Below, in pieces: positions 35,251-44,111 of a stretch of 64,000 nt of DNA. The notes below the pieces were generated by a model. The model was given only the letters and a program-made list of their open reading frames with translations. It did not search any database and had not been told where the DNA came from. The stretch comes from Saccharothrix carnea. Its GTDB lineage: Bacteria; Actinomycetota; Actinomycetes; Mycobacteriales; Pseudonocardiaceae. A program made the position numbers and the translations under genes. The stretch spans positions 81,748 to 145,747 of the forward strand of contig NZ_PYAX01000018.1 in assembly GCF_003014735.1 (NCBI RefSeq), given 5' to 3'. Positions within the stretch are counted from its first letter, which is position 1. Each line of letters begins with the position of its first letter.

Positions 35251-36291
35251 GTGTCGTTACCCGATCCCGTCATGCGCCCCGATGCGGTCGACCACTACGT
35301 CACCCTCCTGGCCGACGACGGCTCGCTGCCGTCTGAGGCGTTCTGCCTGACAGTGGTGCGCGGGCTGTCCGTGACCGAGGCGTTGACCCGTGTCGACGCG
35401 CCGCCATCCGGACGGACGGCGACCCTCGCGGACGCCGGGCAGACGTCGGTCGCGGCGTACCCGGACGACCTGCCGCTCGTGGTCGCCGACCACCTCGACG
35501 GCTGGACACTGCTGGCCGCGGACAACGGCTACCACTGTGCCCGGGCCGAGGTCGTGGCGAAGTTGTCGGTCGGGACGGTCGCGGCGAGCGTGTACTGGAA
35601 CGTCGAGTTCGACAGCAACCTCATGCTGGCGCAGGAGGGCAGGGTCCTCTCGGCGTTCGAGTTCATCGGCAGCGCGCCGAGGTCCGGTGACCGGCCGGAC
35701 GCGATCCGGCCGTACCTCGAAGGGCTCACGTTCGAGGACGCGCACGCGTACCGGTTCTGCGCGGAGGCGTTGGCGTTCCTGGAACGGCTGAGCGGTGTGC
35801 GCGTGCCCGCCGACTGGTCGACCCGTGACCTGCCCGCGGCGGTGATCGTCGACCCGCTGCGCTTCCGCCCCCCGAACCCGCGCAATTGGCTGTCGGTCGA
35901 CGGCACCGACCTCGAACCATCGCACGAGGCGGCGCGCCGGGCCGCCGAACGGGCGTGCGAGGCGCACGGTGTCGTGCCAGACGGGGACCTGCTCGCGCGG
36001 GCCCACGCGGAATACCGGGAGGCGCTGCACCTGCGGTGGCAGCGGTGCCTCCCGCAGGCCCTGCCGGCGGACCCGGTCGAGCGGTTGCAGGCGGAGTCGC
36101 GGCGCCGCCACGCGGAGAACGGCGCGGAGCGGGCGGCGGTGGCCCGTGCCCACGCAGTGGCGGCCACCGACGGCAGCCGGGTGGCCGATCCGGCGGAGGC
36201 CCTGGGTTGGGCCGTCTACAACGCCATCCAGGCCGACCGGGCGGTCAATCCCCACCAGGTCGATCTGCGATGGGTCCAGCGGCTGACCTGA
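35251..36291 (+). CDS. DUF6461-like protein with a TTA codon at position 3
   Basis: The product is 346 aa. The first half matches the DUF6461 style (FCLTVVRGLSVTEALTRVDA, then GWTLLAADNGYHCA and VYWNVEFDSNLMLAQEGRVL). The second half is helical and rich in Ala/Arg/Glu. It has no signal peptide. GTG 35251 follows TAAGGTGATC. With this start the third codon is TTA (35257-35259), a rare leucine codon that in streptomycetes ties translation to the bldA tRNA. ATG 35272 is the alternative start and would exclude the TTA codon. Function unknown. Confidence 0.75.
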   Translation: MSLPDPVMRPDAVDHYVTLLADDGSLPSEAFCLTVVRGLSVTEALTRVDAPPSGRTATLADAGQTSVAAYPDDLPLVVADHLDGWTLLAADNGYHCARAEVVAKLSVGTVAASVYWNVEFDSNLMLAQEGRVLSAFEFIGSAPRSGDRPDAIRPYLEGLTFEDAHAYRFCAEALAFLERLSGVRVPADWSTRDLPAAVIVDPLRFRPPNPRNWLSVDGTDLEPSHEAARRAAERACEAHGVVPDGDLLARAHAEYREALHLRWQRCLPQALPADPVERLQAESRRRHAENGAERAAVARAHAVAATDGSRVADPAEALGWAVYNAIQADRAVNPHQVDLRWVQRLT

Positions 36292-36349
36292 CGCGGGCCG
36301 TTCGACCGCTGTCACGTGACGACAGGAACACAGCCGGCCTGCCGCAGGT

Positions 36350-37246
36350 TCAACCGCGGGCCGCACCCAGGTCCGCCGCGGCACGGGCGTAGCCGACGAC
36401 CAGCGGACGGGTGTCGTCCGCACGCCAGGCGACCGCCAGTTCGCACGGCGCCACGCCGGTGACCGGGCGGACCAGCACGTCGTCCCGGGCGACCAGCGGC
36501 GCGTTGCCCTCCGCCAGCAGCACCACGCCGTCGCCGTTCGCCACCGCCTCGTGCGTCTCCTCGGCACTGGTGATCTCGCCGCCGATGATCGGATCCCGGC
36601 CGCCCCGCGCGTCCACCGCGAGCCAGTAGTCACGCGCTTGGCCCGCCGATTCGGGCAGCGCGAGGAACGGCTCGTCCAGCAGTTCGGCGAACTCGACGTG
36701 GTCGCGGCCCGCCAGCCGGTGGCCCGCGGGCAGCGCGACCAGGCGCGGCTCGCGCGCGACCACCACCCACCGGTACCGGTCCGCGTCGGTGATCGGCAGC
36801 CAGACGAAGCCGACATCGGCCGAGCCGTCGCCGAGGCCGACCGTCGGATCGCCCCACCCGACCTGGCGCAGCGTGATCCTGGCGGCCGGGTGCTCGGCGG
36901 TCAGCCTGGACCGCAGCGCGGGCAACAGGCCGCGGCCCGGGCTGGTGCTCATGCCGACCACCAGCGTCGCCCGCTGCGCCGCCTTCGCCGACTCGACCGC
37001 CGCCCGTGCCCGTGCCCACTCCGCCACGATCCGCTCGGCGTGCGGCAGCAGCGCGGCGCCGACCTCGGTCAGCCGCACCTCGCGCCGGTCCCGCTCGAAC
37101 AACGGCGCGCCGATCTGCCGCTCCAGCACCCGGATCTGCTTGCTCAACGCGGGCTGCGACACGAACAACCGCTCGGCGGCCCGGGTGAAGTGCAGTTCCT
37201 CGGCCACGGTGACGAAGTAGCTCAAGTCGCGTCCGTGCACGTCCAT
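36350..37246 (-). CDS. LysR-family regulator
   Basis: The product is 298 aa. The helix-turn-helix occupies residues 1-60 (LSYFVTVAEELHFTRAAERLFVSQPALSKQIRVLE), followed by a LysR substrate-binding domain (about 90-290). ATG 37246 is preferred over TTG 37252. It is divergent from an SDR gene, with an LTTR box across its own start. This arrangement predicts that it activates the SDR gene in response to a small-molecule inducer and represses itself. Confidence 0.92.
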   Translation of the reverse strand: MDVHGRDLSYFVTVAEELHFTRAAERLFVSQPALSKQIRVLERQIGAPLFERDRREVRLTEVGAALLPHAERIVAEWARARAAVESAKAAQRATLVVGMSTSPGRGLLPALRSRLTAEHPAARITLRQVGWGDPTVGLGDGSADVGFVWLPITDADRYRWVVVAREPRLVALPAGHRLAGRDHVEFAELLDEPFLALPESAGQARDYWLAVDARGGRDPIIGGEITSAEETHEAVANGDGVVLLAEGNAPLVARDDVLVRPVTGVAPCELAVAWRADDTRPLVVGYARAAADLGAARG

Positions 37247-37259
37247 AACCAATGGCTAT
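37245..37259. promoter_or_regulatory. LysR-type operator (T-N11-A box)
   Basis: ATAACC-AAT-GGCTAT is a near-perfect dyad containing T-N11-A (37246 to 37258), the LysR-type binding signature. It overlaps the LysR start codon and lies about 75 bp before the SDR start. Confidence 0.65.
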
Positions 37260-37333
37260 CACAGCCGATCTTGGACGGCCGCCCGGACCACCGGGCACTG
37301 TGGACACAGCAGAACGCGGACTGGGGAGTGAAG

Positions 37334-38176
37334 TTGACGAACAACCCGAAGGTGTGGCTGGTGACCGGCGCGAACAGCGGCTTCGGCCGGGCGATCGCCG
37401 AGGACGCGATCGCCGCGGGCGACACCGTGGTCGCCGCCGTCCGCCGCCCGGAGACGCTGGCCGACCTGGTGGCGCGCCACCCCGACCAGGTGGACCCGGT
37501 GCGGCTGGACGTGACCGACACGGCACGGATCGACGAGGTGGTCGCGGACGTGCTGGCCCGGCACGGCCGGATCGACGTGCTGGTGAACAACGCGGGCCGC
37601 ACGCAGGTCGGCGCGGTCGAGGAGACCACCGAGGCCGAACTGCGGTACCTGTTCGACCTGCACTTCTTCGGCCCGGCCGCGCTGATCCGCGCGGTGCTGC
37701 CGTCGATGCGGGCCCGGCGCGGCGGCGCGATCGTGAACCTGAGCAGCGTCGGCGGCCAGATGTCGTTCGCCGGGTTCGGCGCGTACAGCGGCACGAAGTT
37801 CGCCCTCGAAGGGCTGTCCGAGGCGCTGGCGGACGAGGTCGCGGAGTTCGGCATCAAGGTGCTCGTGGTCGAGCCCGGGGCGTTCCGCACCAACCTGTTC
37901 GGCGCGGGCGCGGCGTACTTCAGCGAGGAGAACCCGGCCTACGCGGGCAGCGCGGGCAAGACCCGGGACTTCGTCAAGACGGGGCACGGCGGACAGGCCG
38001 GAGACCCTGCCAAGGCCGCCGCCGCCATCCGGACCGCGCTGACCGCCGACAAGACCCCGCTGCGGCTGCCGCTCGGTGACGACTCGGTGGACACGATCCT
38101 CGGCCACCTCGACGCCGTGCGCGCGGAGATCGCCGACTGGGAGAAGGTCGCCCGGGACACCAAGTTCGACCAGTGA
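37334..38176 (+). CDS. Short-chain dehydrogenase/reductase
   Basis: The product is 280 aa of the classical SDR type, with the NAD(P)-binding TGANSGFGRAIAE, the NNAG motif, Ser in NLSSVGG and the catalytic YSGTK. The sequence resembles oxidoreductases annotated as SDR with ketoreductase activity, and the substrate is unknown. TTG 37334 is chosen because GGGGAG stands 5 nt upstream. GTG 37328 lies inside that site. Its expression is likely controlled by the divergent LysR. Confidence 0.9.
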   Translation: MTNNPKVWLVTGANSGFGRAIAEDAIAAGDTVVAAVRRPETLADLVARHPDQVDPVRLDVTDTARIDEVVADVLARHGRIDVLVNNAGRTQVGAVEETTEAELRYLFDLHFFGPAALIRAVLPSMRARRGGAIVNLSSVGGQMSFAGFGAYSGTKFALEGLSEALADEVAEFGIKVLVVEPGAFRTNLFGAGAAYFSEENPAYAGSAGKTRDFVKTGHGGQAGDPAKAAAAIRTALTADKTPLRLPLGDDSVDTILGHLDAVRAEIADWEKVARDTKFDQ

Positions 38177-38189
38177 GCACTGTCCGGCG

Positions 38190-38214
38190 CGGGCACCTCG
38201 GGTGAAGGTGCCCG
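38190..38214. terminator. Hairpin between SDR and EEP genes
   Basis: CGGGCACCT (38190-38198) pairs with AGGTGCCCG (38206-38214) around a 7-nt loop, between convergent genes. Confidence 0.65.
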
Positions 38215-38234
38215 GGCCGGACCCGGGCGTGTGG

Positions 38235-39020
38235 TCAGCGGCGCAGACCGGCCCGCACCACCAGCGCGTCGTGGTCGGTGTACGTGGTCGGCTCGAGCTC
38301 CAGCGTCGGCGCGGCGAGGTCGCCGTAAGCGTGCTGGATGCCGGGAGCCTGCGTTGCCTCGGCGTCGGTCAACGTCCACTGGCCCTCCGGTGCGCACGAC
38401 GCGCGCCGGTTGACGTCACCGGCGAAGATCGTCGGCCGGCCGCGGTGGGACAGCACCCCGGTCAGCTCGGCGCACTGGACCGAGTTGGCGGTGCCCGGCG
38501 CCTCGCCGCCGGTGGACAGGTGCGTCGTGCACACGTCCACCCGGCGAGCGGTCGTCACGCAGAGCCAGCGCCGCTCCTCCACACCGTTGAACACGGAGAA
38601 CGGCGCGTCCTCCGACGTGCGAATCGCCTCCTTGGTCAGCACGGCGTTGCCGAACACGCCGCGGCCTTCCGGCGACTTGCAGGGCAGCGGGGCGCCGCGG
38701 TAGACGACGGTGGCGAAGCGGTGGTGGTACCCGGTGCGCGCGGCGATCTCGGCCACGTCACCGCTGCACGCCTCGTTGAGGGTGACCGCGTTGACGTCGT
38801 TCTCCTGGACGCGGGCGACCACCTCGTCCACGATCTTCGGGTACTCGGTCCTCGGGTAGCAGCCGGCGTACCCGCTGGAGCAGACGTTCATGTGCAGCAG
38901 CGAGTAGGGCGGACGTGCCTCGGCGGGGGTGGCCACGGCGGTGCCCGGCGACAGCAGGCCGGTGGCCAGCAGGCAGCCGAGCAGCACAGCACGCAGGCGG
39001 GTGGCGGAACGTCGGATCAC
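38235..39020 (-). CDS. Secreted endonuclease/exonuclease/phosphatase-family protein
   Basis: The product is 261 aa from GTG 39020. It has a signal peptide (RLRAVLLGCLLATGLLSPGTAVA) and an EEP fold: HMNVCSS, Glu in TLNEAC, CTTHLSTGG, GDVNRRASC and the terminal TYTDHDALVV. Eight cysteines in the mature protein suggest extracellular disulfides. EEP enzymes cleave phosphodiesters (DNA, lipids, inositol phosphates). An extracellular nuclease or phospholipase role fits. The substrate is not assigned. Confidence 0.87.
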   Translation of the reverse strand: MIRRSATRLRAVLLGCLLATGLLSPGTAVATPAEARPPYSLLHMNVCSSGYAGCYPRTEYPKIVDEVVARVQENDVNAVTLNEACSGDVAEIAARTGYHHRFATVVYRGAPLPCKSPEGRGVFGNAVLTKEAIRTSEDAPFSVFNGVEERRWLCVTTARRVDVCTTHLSTGGEAPGTANSVQCAELTGVLSHRGRPTIFAGDVNRRASCAPEGQWTLTDAEATQAPGIQHAYGDLAAPTLELEPTTYTDHDALVVRAGLRR

Positions 39021-39117
39021 AGCGCGATTGTGCTGACCGGCGCACGGGAACCGAAGAGTGCTCGGCAAGAGTTCACCGCCTCGACGCCTGCCCGAACGGT
39101 AAGTCCCTCCCGAGAGG

Positions 39118-39158
39118 ACGGGCGTACGAGCCTGTCGAAGATCAGCTCGTACGCCCGT
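39118..39158 (-). terminator. Terminator after pectate lyase
   Basis: ACGGGCGTACGAGC (39118-39131) and GCTCGTACGCCCGT (39145-39158) form a perfect 14-bp stem with a 13-nt loop, 17 bp beyond the lyase stop codon. Confidence 0.8.
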
Positions 39159-39175
39159 TCCCGCCCACCGCCGGT

Positions 39176-40909
39176 CTACAGGGCGACCAGCTTGCCACCG
39201 AGGGTCACCACGAGGCGCCCATCAGACGCGTAGGACCAGGCCAGCGCACCGGAGTAGGACGCGCACCGGGAGCCGTTCGTGCCCGTCCAGAACTGGTTCG
39301 ACGTGTCGGAGTTGCCGACGATGCGGTCGTTCGTGCCGCTGCTGCTGCGGCACGAGGTGTTGTTGCGGAACACCGACGACCCGCCGTCGAACGTGTAGTT
39401 GCGCTCGTCGTTGTCGATGCTCAGGTTGTTCGAGATCGTCATCGAGCCGAGGTTGCGGTTGTAGGTGAGGCCGTGCTTGCCGTTGTCGTAGGCGATGTTG
39501 CGGCGGATGACGTGGTTGACGCCGATGTCCTCGCCGCCGAGCTTGTAGCCGTTGCGGTCGCCGTTGCCCGCCTGGCCGCCGTTGCTGAGCGTGCCGTTCT
39601 TGTAGGCCAGCGAGTCCTCGATGGTCACCGCCCCGATCGGGCCCGTGTCGGTCTTGGTGTAGAGGTCCCAGCCGTCGTCGATGTTGTTGTGCGCGACGGC
39701 GTACCGGAACACGTTGCCCGGGCCGGAGGTGAGCTTCGCGGCGAACCCGTCCGCGTCCTCTCCGTCGGAGTCGGCGTTGTCGTGGGACTCGGCGCTCAGG
39801 ATGAGGTTGTTGGCCGGCCACTGGTCCTTCGGCGTGGTGGACAGCATCCGCGACAGCTGCAGGCCCGTGTCGCGGTTGAAGCGCGTCACCGTGCGCTCGA
39901 AGATGTTGTTGCTGCCGCCGACGAAGATGCCGTTGTCACCGGCGCGCTCGACCACGAGGCCCTTGACGTGCCAGTAGTTGCCGTTCACGGCGAGGCCGCG
40001 GTTGGCCGGGTCCTCGGTCTGCGCGGAGAAGTTCAGCACCGGTGTCTCGCCGGGGTGGGCGAACAGCTCCGTGCGGTCGCCCGACGTGCCGTTGTTGCCC
40101 TGCGGGATGGTCACGGTCTGCGCGAAGCGGTACGTGCCGCCGCGCATCAGGATCGTCCCACCGGGCGTGATGCGGCTGATCGCCGAGGTCAACGTCGTCG
40201 GTGCCGACTCCGTGCCCGCCGCGCTGTCGGTGCCGTTCGGCGACACGTACAACGCCGAGCTCGGCGGGTTCGTGGTCGTCGTGGTCGTAGTCGTAGTGGT
40301 GGTGCTCGTCGTAGTGGTGGTGGTGCTCGTGGTGGTGGAGGTCGGCCCGCCGCTCACCGGGGTGAACGTCCACTGCTTGGTGGCGGCGCTGTCACAGGAG
40401 TTCTGCTGCACCAACGCGCCGGCCGACGTGGAGTTGTCCTGGATGTTCATGCACTTGCCGCCGTTGGCGTTGACCACGCGGTAGTTGCTGCCGCTGGCCG
40501 TCACCGCCCACGTCTGGCTGGTCGCGCCGGTGCAGGTCTCCAACTGGATCGGCTTGCCCGCGCTGGTCGACGCGTCCCGGACGCCGACGCACAGGCCGCC
40601 CGCCGCCGACGTGATCCGGTACCCGCCGCTGACCGCGGTCAGCGTCCACTCCTGGTCGGCACCGGCGGCGCACGCCTCCTGCCGGAGTTGCACGCCGCTC
40701 GTCGGGCTGGGCGCGTCGAGGCACTGCCCGCTGCCCCCGTTCTTCACCGTGTACGTCCCCGCGCTGACGGCGGCGTCCGCCGGCGCGACGTTCGGCCACG
40801 CCGCGAGCGTGACCGCCAACGCGGCCACGGCGCCCGCCGCGATCAATCCCCGGCGGATGCCGGGCGGTCTTTTCCACCGCGTGACGACAGGCTGCTCCGG
40901 TGCACCCAT
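39176..40909 (-). CDS. Secreted PL9-type pectate lyase with ricin-B domain and Thr linker
   Basis: The product is 577 aa. A signal anchor (IRRGLIAAGAVAALAVTLAAW) is followed by a beta-trefoil CBM13 (about 50-180, QEW/QTW/QWT repeats), a linker of about 25 almost pure threonines, and a right-handed beta-helix (about 215-577). The helix has PL9 hallmarks: YVSPNGTDSAAGT, ADGFAAKL, DDGWDLYTK and NGYKLGGE, whose Lys is the likely catalytic base. The family cleaves polygalacturonate or rhamnogalacturonan by beta-elimination with Ca2+. ATG 40909 has GGAG 5 nt upstream. Two direct repeats and a LacI-like core lie in the upstream 440 bp. Confidence 0.9.
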   Translation of the reverse strand: MGAPEQPVVTRWKRPPGIRRGLIAAGAVAALAVTLAAWPNVAPADAAVSAGTYTVKNGGSGQCLDAPSPTSGVQLRQEACAAGADQEWTLTAVSGGYRITSAAGGLCVGVRDASTSAGKPIQLETCTGATSQTWAVTASGSNYRVVNANGGKCMNIQDNSTSAGALVQQNSCDSAATKQWTFTPVSGGPTSTTTSTTTTTTSTTTTTTTTTTTNPPSSALYVSPNGTDSAAGTESAPTTLTSAISRITPGGTILMRGGTYRFAQTVTIPQGNNGTSGDRTELFAHPGETPVLNFSAQTEDPANRGLAVNGNYWHVKGLVVERAGDNGIFVGGSNNIFERTVTRFNRDTGLQLSRMLSTTPKDQWPANNLILSAESHDNADSDGEDADGFAAKLTSGPGNVFRYAVAHNNIDDGWDLYTKTDTGPIGAVTIEDSLAYKNGTLSNGGQAGNGDRNGYKLGGEDIGVNHVIRRNIAYDNGKHGLTYNRNLGSMTISNNLSIDNDERNYTFDGGSSVFRNNTSCRSSSGTNDRIVGNSDTSNQFWTGTNGSRCASYSGALAWSYASDGRLVVTLGGKLVAL

Positions 40910-41002
40910 GACCACTCCACTTCTGGACGCGCGTCGGGAAGATGTGTTCGTCCGGACCCCTTTTCGTGCGCGGCGGACACTGCGGGGATCCGATCGCGTT
41001 CG

Positions 41003-41012
41003 CGAGCGCTCG
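41003..41012. promoter_or_regulatory. LacI-like operator core upstream of pectate lyase
   Basis: CGAGCGCTCG is a perfect 10-bp palindrome sharing the GAGCGCTC core of LacI-family operators, including the GH3 site at 6737. It is 94 bp upstream of the lyase start. Confidence 0.4.
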
Positions 41013-41234
41013 AATACGACCCCGGCGAGAACAAGAATCACCAAGGCGCGTCCTCGCGCCATTCGAACACGAAACCGCCATCCCGCCGGATGTTATGAGG
41101 TCCCCCGCACCCGGTCAACGCCGGATAGTGGAGCCACACTCCGACGAGCGAGCGTCGAATCAATCGAATGCGCAGGTCACAGCCATCAGATTCGATCATC
41201 TACGCGTCGTGGGAACTTCGGCGGAAATGCGGTC

Positions 41235-41287
41235 GGGTCATACTCGTGAACAAATCGTCCGGGCGCAGGTCACACTTGTGAACAAGT
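41235..41287. repeat. Two 20-bp direct repeats in the pectate lyase promoter region
   Basis: GGTCATACTCGTGAACAAAT (41235-41254) and GGTCACACTTGTGAACAAGT (41268-41287) match at 17 of 20 positions and are exactly 33 bp apart, about three helical turns. The right copy contains the dyad CACTTGT-GA-ACAAGTG (41273-41288). A third, partial GGTCACA is near 41176. The 438-bp gap 40910-41347 otherwise shows nothing gene-like. The repeats look like paired binding sites for a regulator of the lyase. Confidence 0.6.
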
Positions 41288-41347
41288 GGGCGCACCACCG
41301 ACCTGAACCGAACCGTCGACGTGCCCCGGACACCGGTCCGGGTTCGC

Positions 41348-42199
41348 TCACCGAAGTGCGGTGCGGAACGGGCGCAGCACCTCGCGGAAGTAGTCGAGCG
41401 AGCCCCAGCGGTCGCCTTCGTGCGCCAGCGTGCTGAGCACCTCCCGCAGGAACACCACGGGCATCCGGTCGCGCCAGTCGCGGTCCAGCGGGCGGACCTC
41501 GTGGTAGGCGTCGAAGAACCGGGCCGGTGAGTCGGTGCCGCAGAACATCATGCTCAGGTCGACGTCCGGCCACGCCCACGACACCGCCGGGTCGATGAAC
41601 GCCGGCTCGCCCGCCGCCGTGGACACCACGTTGTTGTGCCACAGGTCGCCGTGGGTCAACGAGGGCGGCGCGGCGGGCACGATCTCCGGCAGCCGCGCGC
41701 ACAGCCGTTCCAGCGCGGCCCGGTCCTCGGCCGTCAGCACGGCGTCGGCCTTCGGCTCGTCGAGGTAGCGCAGGAGCCGGTGCTCGACGAAGAACGCGTG
41801 CCCGTCGTCGGTCCAGGTGTTGCGCTGCGGCAGCAGGCCGAGCCAACCGTCGTGGTCCCAGCCGAACCGCGGGCCGCGCACGTCGTGCAGCGCGGCGATC
41901 GCGCGTCCGGCGCTCTCCCAGAACGCGTCCGTCTCGAGCGGCTGGGGCGTCAGGGCCTCCAGCAGCAGCCAGTCCGCGCCGACGTCGAGCACGTCGGGCG
42001 TGCGCAGGCCGTGCCGCCGCAGCACGGCCAGACCGTCCGCCTCGACCCGGAACAGCGACGGCGGCGCGTGCTCGGCCGTCTTCAGCACGTGCGCCCGTCC
42101 GGGACCGCGGATGTGCCACACCGTGTTCACCACGCCACCGGTCAGCCGGGCGACCTCGGCGTTCTCGCCCAACCGGGCCAACACCTCGCGCGCGGTCAA
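41348..42199 (-). CDS. Fructosamine/ketosamine-3-kinase family protein
   Basis: The product is 283 aa with a protein-kinase-like (APH) fold. GGVVNTVWHI is the nucleotide loop, HVLKTAEHAP the Lys region, LTHGDLWHNNVV the catalytic loop and FIDPAVSWAWPDVDLSMMFCG the metal Asp and the fructosamine-kinase signature. These enzymes phosphorylate ketoamines on glycated proteins or amino acids so that they decompose, and so repair glycation damage. The start is TTG 42199 behind CAGGGGGAA. Aminoglycoside-phosphotransferase-like activity is a less likely alternative. Confidence 0.85.
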   Translation of the reverse strand: MTAREVLARLGENAEVARLTGGVVNTVWHIRGPGRAHVLKTAEHAPPSLFRVEADGLAVLRRHGLRTPDVLDVGADWLLLEALTPQPLETDAFWESAGRAIAALHDVRGPRFGWDHDGWLGLLPQRNTWTDDGHAFFVEHRLLRYLDEPKADAVLTAEDRAALERLCARLPEIVPAAPPSLTHGDLWHNNVVSTAAGEPAFIDPAVSWAWPDVDLSMMFCGTDSPARFFDAYHEVRPLDRDWRDRMPVVFLREVLSTLAHEGDRWGSLDYFREVLRPFRTALR

Positions 42200-42296
42200 C
42201 GGTTCCCCCTGATTCCGCTGTCCGGCCGACGCCGGAGCCGACCCGCCGAGACTACCGTTCGGATCGATTCAGCGGACATCTCGCAATGGAGCGACC

Positions 42297-43430
42297 ATGC
42301 CCAAGTTACGCACGCCCGCGGCCGTCTTCGCGCTGGCCGTGGCCCTGCCGCTGGTGACCGCGCCCGCCGCGCAGGCGAGCGTCCTCGTCACCGAGCTGCC
42401 CGGTCTCCCCGGCTACCCCACGCACCGCACGGTCGCGGTCAACGACCTCGGCCAGGTCATCGGCTTCACGTCCGGCAACGGCGCACCGCACACCGTGCAC
42501 TGGTCACCCGGCGGCGGGGCCACCGACCTCGGTCTCGGCATACCGTCCGGGCTCAACCAGGGCGGCCAGGTGCTGATCCAGGAGTCCGTCGTCGCCACCG
42601 GCCCGTACATCCAACGGCCGCGGATCTGGCACGCGGGCAAGGTCACCGACATCTCGCCGGGCTCCGGCTGGGTGATCGCGTCGGCGATCAACAACCGCGG
42701 CTCGGTGCCGATGACGCTCCCCAGCTCGTCCTCGGGCTACCACCAGGAGCGCGCGGTCCTGTGGCAGGACGGCAAGCACACGTCCCTGCCGTTGACCGGG
42801 CCGCACCTGTGGCTGAGCGACATCAACGACGCCGGGGTGGTGGTGGGCAACAAGCTGCCCATGTTCAACGGCGACGCCCACGCGTTCCGCTGCGTGGACA
42901 CCACGACGTGCGAGCCGCTGGCCAAGGTGCCCGGCTCCGGCACGTACTGGATCGAGGCGATCAACGAGGCCGGTGTGATCGTCGGCAACCAGGACACCCA
43001 GGCGCTGCGCTGGGAGGGCTCCGGCGTCACGGTGCTGTCCACGGACGGCGGAGTGGCCGGCAACCGGCAGGCGCTCAACGAGCGCGGCGACGTCGTCGGC
43101 TGGACCAGGGAGTTCAACGGCGACCGCAAGGCGGTGCTGTGGCCCGCCGGCGGCAAACCGGTCGACCTGGGCGTGCCCAGCCCGTCCGAGGCGGTCGCGA
43201 TCAACGAGCGCGGTGACGTGGTCGGCTGGACGTCGGCGGACAACCCCGACGCGCCGCGCGCGTTCCTGTGGCGCAACGGGAAGGTGGTCTACCTGGGTTC
43301 GCTGGGCGGCGCGCACAGCCTGCCGGCCGCGTTGAACGACCGGGGCACGATCGTCGGCGAGAGCACCACCGCCGACGGCACGCTCAAGGCCGTGAAGTGG
43401 AACCTGCTCACCACCACGCCGCGGCGCTGA
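42297..43430 (+). CDS. Secreted HAF-repeat protein with early TTA codon
   Basis: The product is 377 aa with a Sec signal (TPAAVFALAVALPLVTAPAAQA). It has six to seven HAF-type repeats with the core AINERGDVVGW..ADNPDAPRAFLWRNGKVVYLG, which should build a beta-propeller. Codon 4 (42306-42308) is TTA, so translation may depend on a bldA-like rare tRNA and be restricted to late growth. The function of HAF proteins outside the cell is unknown. It diverges from the ketosamine kinase and converges with kdpE. Confidence 0.85.
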   Translation: MPKLRTPAAVFALAVALPLVTAPAAQASVLVTELPGLPGYPTHRTVAVNDLGQVIGFTSGNGAPHTVHWSPGGGATDLGLGIPSGLNQGGQVLIQESVVATGPYIQRPRIWHAGKVTDISPGSGWVIASAINNRGSVPMTLPSSSSGYHQERAVLWQDGKHTSLPLTGPHLWLSDINDAGVVVGNKLPMFNGDAHAFRCVDTTTCEPLAKVPGSGTYWIEAINEAGVIVGNQDTQALRWEGSGVTVLSTDGGVAGNRQALNERGDVVGWTREFNGDRKAVLWPAGGKPVDLGVPSPSEAVAINERGDVVGWTSADNPDAPRAFLWRNGKVVYLGSLGGAHSLPAALNDRGTIVGESTTADGTLKAVKWNLLTTTPRR

Positions 43431-44111
43431 TCACGGCTGGAAGCGGTAGCCCCGGCCGGGTTCGGTGACCAGGTGCCGGGGGTGGGCCGGGTCCGGTTCG
43501 AGCTTGCGGCGCAGCTGGACCAGGTACACGCGCAGGTAGTGGGTGGCCGACGTGTGGTTCGGCCCCCACACCTCCGCGAGCAGCCGGCGCGGGCTGAGCA
43601 CCTCGCCACCCGCCCGGACCAGGACCTCCAGCAGGCCCCACTCGGTCGGGGTCAGGTGCACCCCCGTCCCGTCGCGGTGGATCTTCTTCGCGGTCAGGTC
43701 GACGGTGAACGACGCGGCGCGCACCAGCGGCTCTTCGGCTCCGGACCGGCGCCCGGTCGACCGCCGCACGGCCGCCCGCAGCCGGGCCAGGAACTCCTCC
43801 AGGCCGAACGGCTTGGTGACGTAGTCGTCGGCGCCCGCGTCCAGGGCGCGCACCTTGTCCGCCGAGTCGAGCCTGCCGGACAGCACGACGATCGGCGCCG
43901 TGGTGGCCCGGCGCAGGCCGGTGATCACGTCGAGGCCGTCCAGGTCGGGCAGGCCGAGGTCCAGCACGACCATGTCGGGGTGGTCGTCGGCCGCGCGCAG
44001 CGCCGAGGCGCCGTCCGCGGCGGTGAGCACCCGGTAGCCGTGGGCGGTCAGGGTGATCCGCAGCGCGCGCACGATCTGCGGGTCGTCGTCCACCACCAGC
44101 ACGGTGGTCAT
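43431..44111 (-). CDS. kdpE: KdpE response regulator
   Basis: The product is 226 aa of the OmpR/PhoB class. The receiver has VVDDDPQ, Asp in MVVLDLGLPD and Lys in DYVTKPFG. The winged helix ends LRVYLVQLRRKLEPDP...EPGRGYRF, characteristic of KdpE. In other bacteria phospho-KdpE switches on the kdpFABC potassium pump when K+ is scarce. The ATG overlaps the KdpD stop (ATGA). No kdp structural genes are in the window. Confidence 0.93.
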   Translation of the reverse strand: MTTVLVVDDDPQIVRALRITLTAHGYRVLTAADGASALRAADDHPDMVVLDLGLPDLDGLDVITGLRRATTAPIVVLSGRLDSADKVRALDAGADDYVTKPFGLEEFLARLRAAVRRSTGRRSGAEEPLVRAASFTVDLTAKKIHRDGTGVHLTPTEWGLLEVLVRAGGEVLSPRRLLAEVWGPNHTSATHYLRVYLVQLRRKLEPDPAHPRHLVTEPGRGYRFQP

